Assembly: GCA_041879295.1 (NCBI GenBank)
Contig: CP047153.1
Location: 124,001-188,000 of the forward strand
DNA from: Pseudomonas putida
Lineage (GTDB): Bacteria > Pseudomonadota > Gammaproteobacteria > Pseudomonadales > Pseudomonadaceae
Direction of reading: 5' to 3'
DNA: 64,000 nt
Below are positions 30,662 to 39,096 of this stretch, piece after piece. Numbering within the stretch: the first letter of the stretch is position 1; each line of letters begins with the position of its first letter. The notes under the pieces are model-generated. The model saw only the letters and a program-made list of their open reading frames with translations, was not told where the DNA came from and ran no database searches. The translations under genes were made by a program, and so were the position numbers.

Positions 30662-30715
30662 CTGTGTGGAGCATCCCCTGAAGTCAGTTAAACAACCAAC
30701 TACCTGGTGCCCCTC
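30662..30715 (+). promoter_or_regulatory. Leader of 30716 gene, weak family member
   Basis: GTGTGGAGCATCCCCTG and AACCAAC are present, but no G-rich SD that would pair with CCCC is visible. Confidence 0.35.
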
Positions 30716-31177
30716 ATGAACGATCCAAAAAGCTCCCTACAAGCGGTGGAAAGCCTTCTCAGTGCCGTCAACGCGCACGCCCGAGACCTCAACGACAAAG
30801 TATTACCTCCTGATGGGGATAGCTACAACGAGCTCTTGCACTTGGTCACTGATCAGTTGAATGCGATTTTGGGCGCTGCCCAGGGCATCACTGCTGATCC
30901 TGCACCTGACACAGCGAGCGCTGTAGCTAAAGCGACTCAGGTGTGTGGTTCTCCTGTTGCCATCGTGCTGGATGCCATCGTCGGCCGGCTCTCCCTAGGC
31001 AATCTCCGGTCAATTCTCCAGGCCTATGAGTGCTGCACCCAAGAGCAGCTCAACGGTAACGCAAACTCGCAGCAAATCGCTGGAAAAGCGCTCTCTGCAG
31101 CTATTTTGCGGGGTGTCGAGTCGATGGTCGCAAGTGATCGACAACACCTTGAGCTACTGCTGGCGCCGCAAGCGTGA
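30716..31177 (+). CDS. Hypothetical protein, helical
   Basis: 153 aa from ATG at 30716 (GTG at 30707 is the alternative). Mostly helical, Ala/Leu-rich, with one CC pair (AYECCTQEQL). No signal peptide. Family not recognised. Confidence 0.6.
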   Translation: MNDPKSSLQAVESLLSAVNAHARDLNDKVLPPDGDSYNELLHLVTDQLNAILGAAQGITADPAPDTASAVAKATQVCGSPVAIVLDAIVGRLSLGNLRSILQAYECCTQEQLNGNANSQQIAGKALSAAILRGVESMVASDRQHLELLLAPQA

Positions 31178-31192
31178 GCAGGTAACCCCACA

Positions 31193-31218
31193 GCCCGGCA
31201 TTTGCCGGGTTTTTTTTC
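31193..31218 (+). terminator. Rho-independent terminator
   Basis: CCCGGCA / TGCCGGG stem plus eight T. Confidence 0.88.
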
Positions 31219-31281
31219 GCCCGCAGGATGAGCGTGCTTCACTGCTGGCCCCAGATGAACATGGTGTACAAAGAAAACTAG

Positions 31282-31306
31282 CCTTATGTTTACGCGTTAA
31301 GTATCG
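31282..31306 (+). promoter_or_regulatory. TACGYGTTATG-type box upstream of 31379 gene
   Basis: CTTATGTT then TACGCGTTAAGTATCG (31291-31306), one mismatch from consensus. Confidence 0.6.
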
Positions 31307-31378
31307 ATATGCTCTAAGATGCATGACTCAATTGCTGCAAACACACAATGGCGCCGGAGCCTTAGGGAGGGACCCAGC

Positions 31379-31786
31379 ATGTGCAATCGGAATCTGATTG
31401 AAGAATGGTCGTGGGATGGATCATCGATCGACGGCATCAAACGCTTTGCTGCCGAGCTCGGAATCGGCCTGCAGAAATTCGTCGAGTCATTCTTCTGCGA
31501 CGGATGGCCCGAGACAGTTCCAGAGCCGTACCGCGGGGTTGTTAAAGGGCCGATCAGTCGAGATTTCACGCAAGGGGAAAATAGCCTGGCAGGCCACCAA
31601 AACTACACCCACATCCTTGCAATCGACCTTGCCGGCGCTGCACTCGTGATGGATATCACCGGCTGCCTGTACACCGATGGGGAAATACAAACCCTGGTCG
31701 AGCGCCCAGCGGCAGACGCGCTGGCCAAGGTGGACGAGTACCGTCTCGGAGGGTCTGCATATCGCCCGGAGGTGCGCGAAGCATGA
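31379..31786 (+). CDS. Hypothetical protein
   Basis: 135 aa. ATG at 31379 behind TAGGGAGGGACC. Soluble mixed fold; Trp/Phe-rich start (EEWSWDGSSIDGIKRFAAEL). Family not recognised. Its TGA overlaps the next ATG (ATGA). Confidence 0.65.
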   Translation: MCNRNLIEEWSWDGSSIDGIKRFAAELGIGLQKFVESFFCDGWPETVPEPYRGVVKGPISRDFTQGENSLAGHQNYTHILAIDLAGAALVMDITGCLYTDGEIQTLVERPAADALAKVDEYRLGGSAYRPEVREA

Positions 31787-32298
31787 ACTACTTGGAACGT
31801 GCAGCAGACGACGCAGGCTATCCCAACCTCGACTTTGAAGATATGTATCAGAAGGGCCTCGCGTGCTTTCAGTGGGGCCTACCAAGGCCGTTGGTTCGCC
31901 AGGCATTCAAGTACGCATGTGCAGGGTGGACTGAGCGAGACCGCCCGATCTTGATGTGGCATGTCCGTGCATTCGTCTATGGGTTGTCCGGCCGCTGTGA
32001 CGGGGGAATTCGAAAGCGCCTTGCGCCGGAGGACTACCAATGGCCAGTCCCCCCCGATCCGTCCTGGGAGCTTGTGGTGTGCACCTATCCCGACGGCACT
32101 TGTGAGCTTGACCTGGTTCATCCAGTGAGCGGCCGATTCTGGTCCGAGGACAACGGTTTTTTCGAACTCCCCACCGAGAAACGCACGTTGATGAACCCTA
32201 TGTGGTTCAAGTCCATGGGTTTTGACGTAATGCACATGCAGCCGGCGCTGCAGGTCCGTATAGGCGACCCTAAAAGACCCCATCTGAAGCTGGTGTGA
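31783..32298 (+). CDS. Hypothetical protein
   Basis: 171 aa, coupled to the preceding gene by ATGA. Trp/Pro-rich centre (DYQWPVPPDPSWELVVCTYP) followed by strands. Family not recognised. Confidence 0.65.
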   Translation: MNYLERAADDAGYPNLDFEDMYQKGLACFQWGLPRPLVRQAFKYACAGWTERDRPILMWHVRAFVYGLSGRCDGGIRKRLAPEDYQWPVPPDPSWELVVCTYPDGTCELDLVHPVSGRFWSEDNGFFELPTEKRTLMNPMWFKSMGFDVMHMQPALQVRIGDPKRPHLKLV

Positions 32299-32356
32299 TG
32301 TAGGGACCAGAGGACCTAATCGCACCCCAGTTCCATTGACCTAGGAGATAACCGCT

Positions 32357-32647
32357 ATGACCGATCAAGTGATGCACATTTTCGCGCCCGACCAGTCCAA
32401 GATCACCCCGTTCATTACCAAAGTGGAGATGCTATTGGGCGGGATACCTCAGGTGATGTTCCCTGACGGCACCCTACAGTTCGCTGATCAGGACCAGCGG
32501 CCAGTGATTCTATTTTCGCCGCGGTTACCCGAGCCTGAGCTGGAAGAGTTCTGCCGCCTCAACATCAAGATGTACGAGCAGCATTACCAGCAGCACAAGG
32601 AAGCCATCGACAATTTTGAGACCCGGCCTATCACGCAGTTTTGGTGA
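32357..32647 (+). CDS. Small hypothetical protein
   Basis: 96 aa, ATG at 32357 behind TAGGAGATAACCGCT. Beta-rich N-terminus, helical C-terminus (EFCRLNIKMYEQHYQQHKEA). Family not recognised; third gene of the 31379 unit. Confidence 0.62.
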   Translation: MTDQVMHIFAPDQSKITPFITKVEMLLGGIPQVMFPDGTLQFADQDQRPVILFSPRLPEPELEEFCRLNIKMYEQHYQQHKEAIDNFETRPITQFW

Positions 32648-32762
32648 TGCCCAGACCGTTGCCAGGCGGGTGGGCTAACCCAGCGGGCCAACTCGCCGTT
32701 GCAGCACTCGATCTTCCCAGGTCCATGATCCCCGATCGCGCCATTGCCCGGATTTACCGCTC

Positions 32763-32806
32763 TGTGTTGCACATCTCCGGTTATACAGCCAACAGGAGAT
32801 TTCCCA
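32763..32806 (+). promoter_or_regulatory. SD-hairpin leader of 32807 gene
   Basis: TGTGTTGCACATCTCC, ACAGCCAAC, AGGAGAT. ATCTCC (32773-32778) pairs perfectly with GGAGAT (32795-32800). Confidence 0.72.
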
Positions 32807-33466
32807 ATGCAACATTTTCAAAAAGCAGCAGTGGACCGCACCGATCGTCAAGCGATGATCAGCTTCCTGGCTGGCCATTATCGCTATGACACCATGAACT
32901 CTTGGAACCGCGCCACGAGCTACGCTCACTGCGTGAAGATCCATGCCCTTGGCCTGGATCGGGAGCAGACAGAGAAGGCCTTTGAGCTGCTCAATGTCGA
33001 CTACTGGGATGACTTGTCTCTGGTGATCGAGGACTTCGTCGTGGAAATGAATGGCGAGTTCACCATCAGCAGTAATGGCCGATCGAGCGGGTATCTGGTG
33101 CTCATGAAAAGCCAATGGGAATCCACCGGCTATCAGTCCTACTGCAAAAGCTGCTCTCAGCGCAATTACCAAGCCTGTACCGAAGGTAACAATCGCTGCG
33201 GTCGCTGTGGCGCCGAGGGTGATGCAGGTCGTTTAAACTTCCAGCATCCACCCAAAACGCTTCGTGTCTCTGGCCAGGCGTTGGACCAGGATGAAGACTT
33301 CAACGAATGGTCTCTGGACCAGCTCGCGAACCGAGTAGAGGTCGTCGAGGCATTTGACAATGCTTGTGACAGTATCCGCTCAACCTTCATCGACATGCTG
33401 AGCCTGAACGTCGTCGAAGAAACAGTGCTCATTCCGCAGAAACGCTATGTGCTGAAGTCGGCATAG
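32807..33466 (+). CDS. Hypothetical protein with zinc-ribbon-like Cys cluster
   Basis: 219 aa, ATG at 32807. A central CKSCSQRNYQAC...CGRCG cluster (about residues 108-132) resembles a zinc ribbon. The N-terminal half is helical and the C-terminal part acidic (ALDQDEDFNEWSLDQLANRV). Function unknown; single-gene unit. Confidence 0.66.
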   Translation: MQHFQKAAVDRTDRQAMISFLAGHYRYDTMNSWNRATSYAHCVKIHALGLDREQTEKAFELLNVDYWDDLSLVIEDFVVEMNGEFTISSNGRSSGYLVLMKSQWESTGYQSYCKSCSQRNYQACTEGNNRCGRCGAEGDAGRLNFQHPPKTLRVSGQALDQDEDFNEWSLDQLANRVEVVEAFDNACDSIRSTFIDMLSLNVVEETVLIPQKRYVLKSA

Positions 33467-33484
33467 CACCTACGAACGCTCCAT

Positions 33485-33517
33485 CCGCCGCTGGTCTTCG
33501 GACTGGCGGTTTTCTTT
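33485..33517 (+). terminator. Rho-independent terminator
   Basis: CCGCC / GGCGG stem with TTTTCTTTT; preceded by GAACGCTCCATC. Confidence 0.75.
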
Positions 33518-33524
33518 TGCCCAA

Positions 33525-33551
33525 AGAAAAGCCCCGACACATGGTCGGGGC
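33525..33551 (-). terminator. Rho-independent terminator
   Basis: GCCCCGAC / GTCGGGGC stem, T-rich on the minus strand; closes 33562-34419. Confidence 0.85.
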
Positions 33552-33561
33552 GGGTAGAGCG

Positions 33562-34419
33562 TTATACCTCCTCGGCATCAGCCTCAGGGTCTGCGATCAG
33601 CCGCAGCAAATCAGCGACAGGCAGAGAGCAGAGCTGGCGCATGTCGTCGTTCATGTCTTCCAGTCGTTGACGCAGGCCCTGGAGCAACTCGTGGAGCTGC
33701 TTTTTCTCCAGAAGGTTGACCGCCATGACCAAGACTCGCCATACCAGCTCGGATTCTTCATCGAGAGTGTCGGTGCGTTTGCGAAGATCCGCGAAGAAAT
33801 CGAGGATCTCACTGCTGTCCAGGTGGTCGTAGACGCAATCCGGACTCCAGGTGACCTCGGTACCGTAATCAGCCGCGAGCGCAGCCGTGACCTGGTCACG
33901 CAGTTGCGGCATCGAGGCCCAGTCCCATACGCCGAGTTGCGCGGCTTTGGTGAGTGTTTCCTGGACGGTGTTCAGCGTTGCAAGCATCTGCGGGAAGAGC
34001 AACCGTCGGACTGACTTCGAACCTTCCCAAACAGCTACCTGCAGGGCATTTTGCATGTTGGTTGGAGAGGACCCACGGCGATTAGCTTCCAGCAACAGCT
34101 CACGGAGCAAGGCATCGAGCTCGTTCGGCGTGCTGCAGTCGGGTTTGATTGTTGTCGTCTGCAGTAATTGCAGCGTGACCTCGCGGCCGTGAGCATCCAG
34201 GCAGTGGAACGTGTCGTCGACCCAGCGGCCAGCCGACAGTGCCTCAGCAGTGATCAGCGTCTCGCAGTTGCTCGACCACAACAGGCGAAGCAGGATGACT
34301 GTCGAACCTGATTGCTCGACCTCCGCAGTGCAGCGCGTGGTAAGCCCGGGCAGCGTCAGCTGCACGTGGGAGGCGCTGTGCAGCAGGTTGATGAAGCTGA
34401 TGAGCGATACGTTGTTCAT
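33562..34419 (-). CDS. Hypothetical protein
   Basis: 285 aa. ATG at 34419 with TTTCAGGAGTTCGCC; an upstream ATG at 34545 would cover the leader. N-terminal half beta-rich, C-terminal half long helices with Leu/Glu/Asp heptads (LLEKKQLHELLQGLRQRLED), probably coiled coil. No signal or membrane segment. Family not recognised. Confidence 0.66.
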   Translation of the reverse strand: MNNVSLISFINLLHSASHVQLTLPGLTTRCTAEVEQSGSTVILLRLLWSSNCETLITAEALSAGRWVDDTFHCLDAHGREVTLQLLQTTTIKPDCSTPNELDALLRELLLEANRRGSSPTNMQNALQVAVWEGSKSVRRLLFPQMLATLNTVQETLTKAAQLGVWDWASMPQLRDQVTAALAADYGTEVTWSPDCVYDHLDSSEILDFFADLRKRTDTLDEESELVWRVLVMAVNLLEKKQLHELLQGLRQRLEDMNDDMRQLCSLPVADLLRLIADPEADAEEV

Positions 34420-34470
34420 GGCGAACTCCTGAAAGTAGTTGAACTTGCCCTCAGGGATGCCACACACGCA
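34420..34470 (-). promoter_or_regulatory. SD-hairpin leader of 33562-34419
   Basis: Minus strand: GTGTGTGGCATCCCTGAGGG, CAAGTTCAAC, TTTCAGGAG. CCTGA (34451-34455) pairs with TCAGG (34428-34432), overlapping the SD. Confidence 0.68.
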
Positions 34471-34672
34471 CGAATACCCCCCTCCCTTGTTCTGTGCTCT
34501 TGAAGCCGCCGGTCCCTCTCGGCCCGCAAAGCCGGCGCCAGGCACGCCCCCATTCTGTCAGTGAAAAAACCAGGCGAGTACAAATGTTCTCCACTACACT
34601 TCACCGACATGCAATTAACAGTCAGAGCAGGCCGACCTAGCTCCCGTCCATCCTGTACCTCCGGAGTCGCCC

Positions 34673-35731
34673 ATGAGCGCTACTGAAGACCTCTTCAAAC
34701 CTGACAGTCCTTCTTGGAATGAACGGCCTAAGGAGACATTCGACCACTGGATCAGCCAGCAAGCGGGCAGAGGAACCTCAGCCCGCATTCGAATATCGTC
34801 CGCGGAGGTCTATCGCTCGCAGTGGGGCCGGTTTGTCGACTGGATTGAGCAAAAGAGCATTAAATTAGACGAAGTGGATGCAAGCGATATTTCAGACTTC
34901 CTTGATAGCCTAACCCCTGAGATCGAGAAGAACGAAAAGCGAGTTAACAATAGGCCGCAGCGCGACCGGTACCGCAAGCTAATACAACGAGTGTTGGCCG
35001 ACCTGTTCAAGGAAAAGGAAGAGCCAGGTTTCCTCAACCCGGCGGCGCAGGCGTTGAGGGCTGAAGGGGTCAAATGGAAGGATGTCGACGGCAACCTGCC
35101 TACCAGCTTTCTGCGGCCCCAGGAAGCCGAGCTGCTGGCCAATCACCTGGTGGCGCCGCTGACGGCACAGAACGAGCGGGGGCGGTGGCGCGAGGCGCGG
35201 GATCGGGCGATGGTGGGTCTGTGCGTGGGGGCCGGGCTCAAGGTGCAGGACATCGTCGGCCTGACTGTTAATTGCATCACCCCGCAAGCCGCCCCATGGA
35301 TCACCCTTTCCTATGCGGATTCGAAGTTCGAGCACCGGACCAAGCCGTTTGACTACGCCGCCCGGGCGCTGGCCACCTGGTTGCACATCCGCCAGCAGGC
35401 CGGTACCGAGGGCGACCTGGTATTCCCCAGCGACATCACGCCGGTGATCAAGAACGGTCGCAAAATCACCTCGATCAACCCGTCGACGGTGAACCGGATC
35501 ACCGAGGCCGTGATCGTCGAGTCTGGGGTGAAGGCCATTCGCGATCCTGAGCATCGAGCTAGCCCGCAGACCCTGCGTAATACGTTTGCGGCTGAGCTGT
35601 TCGAAAGAGGGGAAACGCCGGCCCTGGTGGCGGAGTGGATGGGCTTTGCACAGCCCGTGTCGGCCGAGAGGCTTTATGAGTCCTGGAAGCTGTGGCGGCA
35701 GACCATCAAAGGCACAGAACAAGGGGAGTAA
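34673..35731 (+). CDS. Degenerate XerC/D-like tyrosine recombinase
   Basis: 352 aa, ATG at 34673. N-terminal SAM-like core-binding domain (about 20-130), then a catalytic-type domain. The first box reads GAGLKVQDIVGL, with Lys190 where active enzymes have Arg. The second reads SPQTLRNTFA, keeping Arg302 but with Gln in place of His. The last has RLYESW with Tyr335. Loss of the first Arg usually blocks catalysis, so it may act as a DNA-binding accessory or be a specialised variant. Its neighbours are unrelated orphans. Confidence 0.75.
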   Translation: MSATEDLFKPDSPSWNERPKETFDHWISQQAGRGTSARIRISSAEVYRSQWGRFVDWIEQKSIKLDEVDASDISDFLDSLTPEIEKNEKRVNNRPQRDRYRKLIQRVLADLFKEKEEPGFLNPAAQALRAEGVKWKDVDGNLPTSFLRPQEAELLANHLVAPLTAQNERGRWREARDRAMVGLCVGAGLKVQDIVGLTVNCITPQAAPWITLSYADSKFEHRTKPFDYAARALATWLHIRQQAGTEGDLVFPSDITPVIKNGRKITSINPSTVNRITEAVIVESGVKAIRDPEHRASPQTLRNTFAAELFERGETPALVAEWMGFAQPVSAERLYESWKLWRQTIKGTEQGE

Positions 35732-35780
35732 GTGGGCTAGGCAGAGGCGTGACCACCTCCGCCCAAAGGGCAGCAGACGC

Positions 35781-36278
35781 TTACGCGGACTGAGGAGCCT
35801 CGGCCTCCACGTCGCACACGCTGATGTGCACGTGGCCAACGGCAGAGGCATTCAGAGCGATGCGGACTTCGCGGCAAACATCCTCATAGTAGGCGTCCCG
35901 CACTTCACGGAAGGCCGAGAACAATGTGAAGAGGCCAATCATAGGAACTAGCAGGTATCGCGCCACCTCAATGATTTTGGTCAACCCCGCAGTGATCTCA
36001 GCAGGACTAGCAGACTGCAACGCAAAAAGTGCTCTGGTGACTGCTTCGGGCTCCAACAATGTCGCAAGCAGCACTAAAGCGAAAACGGCCGTTGGCAAGG
36101 CTGCAAGGGCTCCGCGCAGGGTTCGAGTCAAGGCGCCCATCACAACGATCAGGGCTTTGACGTACGTCCGAGGATCTCGCCGCACGCGGCTTCGCATCTC
36201 CTGGTACTTCTCCATCGAGAGAGAACCCACCCCTACACCGTTGACCTCCACCGTGACTTGCTTCTCGCTCATGCTCAT
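35781..36278 (-). CDS. Membrane protein, two transmembrane segments
   Basis: 165 aa, ATG at 36278 with AGGAGCACAGGAT upstream. Cytoplasmic N-terminus, hydrophobic helices at about residues 53-72 and 105-122, and a soluble tail. Family not recognised. Faces the TACGYGTTATG dyad at 36343 from the other side, so the two could share regulation. Confidence 0.65.
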   Translation of the reverse strand: MSMSEKQVTVEVNGVGVGSLSMEKYQEMRSRVRRDPRTYVKALIVVMGALTRTLRGALAALPTAVFALVLLATLLEPEAVTRALFALQSASPAEITAGLTKIIEVARYLLVPMIGLFTLFSAFREVRDAYYEDVCREVRIALNASAVGHVHISVCDVEAEAPQSA

Positions 36279-36342
36279 ATCCTGTGCTCCTAGTGGGGAT
36301 TATTGGTCGGCCGCATGGCCAACCTGAGCAGGATAGCATTTA

Positions 36343-36377
36343 GATACAGTCGGTGTATGTGTTCGTGTTATAGCATC
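36343..36377 (+). promoter_or_regulatory. TACGYGTTATG-type dyad
   Basis: GATACAGTCGGTGTATGTG then TTCGTGTTATAGCATC; outer GATAC...GCATC halves are roughly symmetrical. Confidence 0.6.
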
Positions 36378-36426
36378 TAGGCCCAGGCCCAGCGGGTGAG
36401 ACGCGCCTGATTCACGAACGCCAGAA

Positions 36427-36463
36427 ACCACAAGGCCCACTACGAAGTAGCGGGCCTTGTGGT
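36427..36463. repeat. 12-bp perfect inverted repeat
   Basis: ACCACAAGGCCC / GGGCCTTGTGGT with 13-base spacer, itself containing TAC..GTA. No T run on the plus strand; possible attenuator or structural RNA. Confidence 0.6.
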
Positions 36464-36811
36464 CGCAAGTTCAACCTTTCGGTTGATTTTCCCAGCCTTT
36501 CAGGAGATTGGGTCGGTTGAGGCTTGTTCGCCTACATGGGGCCTATTAAACACTGGTTTCGCTGGCAATGCAACATGGAACTATAAAAATATGCGAACGA
36601 GCGGTCAGAGCGCCAGAAAGCCCGTAAATACGCCGTTTCCGTTGGGTATCGAGGCCAGAGGGAGTGCCTAACTACCCTCCACTCGACCCGCGAGATACTC
36701 ACAGTATCGGAATGGACAAACTGAATGCATGCATTCAGAATCATGTGGCGTATAGGTACGAGTTATTGACCGCGCGAGCGCGACTTCCGCCTCAACCCAA
36801 TAGGGACAACG

Positions 36812-37675
36812 ATGGCCACCATACTCTCACACGACCAGCAGCAACGCCGGGAACACACCGAGCTCATCATGCAGCCTATAAGCCGAGCCAAGCCTCCAAC
36901 CATCAGCAAAGAGTCGACGCTCTGCGAAGTATTCATCAAAGAGTTCAACCAGATCAAAGGATGGACGTGTTATCCAGAGGCTGCAGGGTTCGATGTGCTG
37001 GTGGTCAACGACGACGGCCGCCAGATCGGTGTCCAGGCAAAGCTCTCGCTGAATGCCAAGGTCGCTGAACAGATCCTTCCCAATCAAGGCGACGACTTTT
37101 GGGAAAGTCCGGGCCCAGATCACCGCCTGGTCATCGTCAGCAAAATCACCGATGCCAGTGCTGGCATTGCCAAGATGCTCCGTCGGCTTGGAGTCAAAGT
37201 ACTCTGCCCATATGAGTCATGGACAGCACAAGGCTACGTGCACACGTTCGGACTTGATCATCGGCTCTTTTATGCAGAGGGCAGCGCAGGCTCTGATGAA
37301 CGTATGTTCGATTGGTGGCCCTCAGTGCGCTGCCGTGTACCGGCCATCGTAACCTCCTTGCCGGCTGGAGTTCCAGCCCCGGTTCGACTCACGCCATGGA
37401 AAGAATCGGCACTGAAAGTGGTGGTCCTGATGCGTAAGCAGGGATTCATCACGGCCAAGCAAATCGCATCGTTCGGAATAGGCGTCACCGCATGGACCCA
37501 GCCGGCCGGCAGCAAGAGACCCTGGCTCGCTAAAAGCCAAATCCGCGGTCAGTGGGTGGAAACTGAACACATGCCCGGCTTCGACAAGCAGCACCCTGAT
37601 ATGTACGCCAAAGCGCTTGCCGAGTACGAAGCCGAGGCGGCGAAATTACAGCTGATAGCCCCAGCAGCAAACTGA
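36812..37675 (+). CDS. Putative PD-(D/E)xK nuclease-like protein
   Basis: 287 aa, ATG at 36812. Residues about 36-80 (EVFIKEFNQIKGWTCYPEAA, GFDVLVV, IGVQAKL) fit the order Glu...Asp...(Q/E)xK of restriction-endonuclease-like folds, with Asp61 and Gln75-Ala-Lys77. The C-terminal part holds a winged-helix-like stretch (ALKVVVLMRKQGFITAKQIA). Such proteins act as nucleases or as inactive DNA-binding relatives. The nuclease reading is by motif only. No methylase partner adjacent. Confidence 0.5.
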   Translation: MATILSHDQQQRREHTELIMQPISRAKPPTISKESTLCEVFIKEFNQIKGWTCYPEAAGFDVLVVNDDGRQIGVQAKLSLNAKVAEQILPNQGDDFWESPGPDHRLVIVSKITDASAGIAKMLRRLGVKVLCPYESWTAQGYVHTFGLDHRLFYAEGSAGSDERMFDWWPSVRCRVPAIVTSLPAGVPAPVRLTPWKESALKVVVLMRKQGFITAKQIASFGIGVTAWTQPAGSKRPWLAKSQIRGQWVETEHMPGFDKQHPDMYAKALAEYEAEAAKLQLIAPAAN

Positions 37676-37694
37676 ATGACTGATGAGAGAAAGC

Positions 37695-38156
37695 ATGAAC
37701 TTTGAAACCCGAAAGAAAAAGCTAATGGACATAAGGAGGTGTGCGCTGGACATGCAGAACGGGACCCTTCCACCGTCCATGATGGCAAGCCTTCTCGCCT
37801 CTATTTCCACTGCCATCATTGTCGGAGTCATCATGAAACAGGACCCACTTTTGGTAGTAGGCACCAGCCTTGTGGTTGCCCTGCTGGTTTACTTTCGAGC
37901 CCCATTTTCTAAGTCGTGGGCCGAGGCTCTTGATAACCGGCTAACCGACTATGAGCCAATCGACCATGAAGCGTACGCCACTTTTCACCATGCGACACGT
38001 GAGCGGGGCGGCCTCGATCTTCCTGCGGTGTTCAGTTGGATAGAGCAGGAAATGACTGCTCTCTCCGCTATCACACCGAAAGTCCCAGATTGCGCAGCCC
38101 ACAAGTTCATCAGCAAGCCAGTCAAGCCAGTGGCCAATGATCGCAGCCAGGAATAG
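37695..38156 (+). CDS. Membrane protein, hypothetical
   Basis: 153 aa from ATG at 37695 (an ATG at 37683 is in frame but lacks an SD). Short basic N-terminus, one long or two short hydrophobic segments (about residues 33-68, SLLASISTAIIVGVIMKQ onwards), then a soluble domain with His-rich stretch (DHEAYATFHHATRERGG). Family not recognised. Confidence 0.6.
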   Translation: MNFETRKKKLMDIRRCALDMQNGTLPPSMMASLLASISTAIIVGVIMKQDPLLVVGTSLVVALLVYFRAPFSKSWAEALDNRLTDYEPIDHEAYATFHHATRERGGLDLPAVFSWIEQEMTALSAITPKVPDCAAHKFISKPVKPVANDRSQE

Positions 38157-38194
38157 CAGGCTATGAGCGCTCTTAGCTCAAGGCACTTGTCGTT

Positions 38195-38893
38195 CTAATC
38201 AGGTTCACCATAGGCCGGCCTAAGGAACGGCTGCCAATTCTCGGCTCCCTCGATGTCGACGGCCTGGCCCGCAGCGGAAATTTTAAAGCTCAGTTTTCGC
38301 TTATCGGCCACCAGAAGCCCCCTGTTTGCTAGTCCTCGGGCAATGCCAAGCACGACCAGGAGAGGAGGGTAATAACTTTGCCCGATCCATGGCTCAAATG
38401 GGTCCAAGAATTCGTTTGGCTGCTGTTGCCCCTGGTAAAGAATGCGCAGGGCAGTGAGCGACATCGGCTTGCTGGCAGGGTCAATTTTTGGTTTTTGCAT
38501 AGGCAAGCCTTTCAGCACTCTGGCGACCCTCCTGCCATCAGTTGTAAGCCTGACATAAAGAGACATGAGATCGCCCAAACCGATCAGCCGGTGATCCGTG
38601 TTCAGCAAGCCGCGGCTTTCCAGGGAATGCCACGTTGAGCCGGCGCCATGACCGACCAGTTTCATCTCCGCGAGCGCGTACCGTAACGGGCCATCGTACG
38701 TCATTCTTCGGACCCGACCGTCAGGACCATATTCCAGCCACCGCCATTGGCTCGCTGGCGCAGAGCCTGGCCCAGAATTCGCCTGCTCGGCCCGCTGATC
38801 TTCGTCATACGCCACCACGAGGTAGGCACGCTGGCGCTCGTTGAGCGACTCAGCGATCTCGGTTATTCGGGTGATCAGCTTTTCCTGGGCCAT
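38195..38893 (-). CDS. Hypothetical protein, possible winged-helix C-terminus
   Basis: 232 aa, ATG at 38893. Helical N-terminus (ITRITEIAESLNERQRAYLV), a middle with GRVRRMTYDGPLRYA, and a C-terminal segment (LGIARGLANRGLLVADKRKL) followed by an FKIS strand, which resembles a winged helix-turn-helix. DNA binding is a guess. No signal peptide or membrane segment. Confidence 0.55.
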   Translation of the reverse strand: MAQEKLITRITEIAESLNERQRAYLVVAYDEDQRAEQANSGPGSAPASQWRWLEYGPDGRVRRMTYDGPLRYALAEMKLVGHGAGSTWHSLESRGLLNTDHRLIGLGDLMSLYVRLTTDGRRVARVLKGLPMQKPKIDPASKPMSLTALRILYQGQQQPNEFLDPFEPWIGQSYYPPLLVVLGIARGLANRGLLVADKRKLSFKISAAGQAVDIEGAENWQPFLRPAYGEPD

Positions 38894-39032
38894 GATGCTG
38901 CTGAAATTTTGGGCACTTCCTTAACTTAAGCACCGCCGCCGAGCTTTGCCTTGCCGGGCGATCGCCGGCCTGGCCGAACGCGTATACACCACTGAATCAC
39001 AACCACCGTCTCAAACCGGGGCAGCTTTATAG

Positions 39033-39096
39033 CTCGATGCACACCATCTCCGGAGACCAGGTCACCCGCATAGACCTGCTTTTCCAGGAGATCAGT
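39033..39096 (+). promoter_or_regulatory. SD-hairpin leader of 39097 gene
   Basis: GATGCACACCATCTCC; ATCTCC (39046-39051) pairs with GGAGAT (39088-39093). Inner hairpin CAGGTC / GACCTG (39058-39063, 39073-39078). Confidence 0.72.

Larger units (their letters stand above)
36279..36811 (+). other. Operator, inverted repeat and leader without a clear gene
   Basis: Contains in order the dyad at 36343-36377, a 12-bp inverted repeat (36427-36463), a leader-like GCAAGTTCAAC and TTTCAGGAG (36465-36506), but no ATG/GTG start follows at the right distance. A TTG at 36508 opens only 13 codons, and a frame from ATT at 36507 runs 54 codons. Either a decayed unit or a non-coding transcript. Confidence 0.45.

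Noticed and set aside
19461..34470. Integron-type cassette array
   Set aside because: Recurring 3' flanks are terminators preceded by AACGCTAC, not attC sites with R and L boxes, and no integron-type integrase is present.
34979..35851. 290-codon minus-strand ORF
   Set aside because: Antisense to the degenerate recombinase; composition (Pro, Arg, His-rich) is typical of a shadow frame.
36664..37068. 134-codon plus-strand ORF
   Set aside because: Overlaps the nuclease-like gene in another frame and turns into Arg/Pro/His-rich sequence; no SD.
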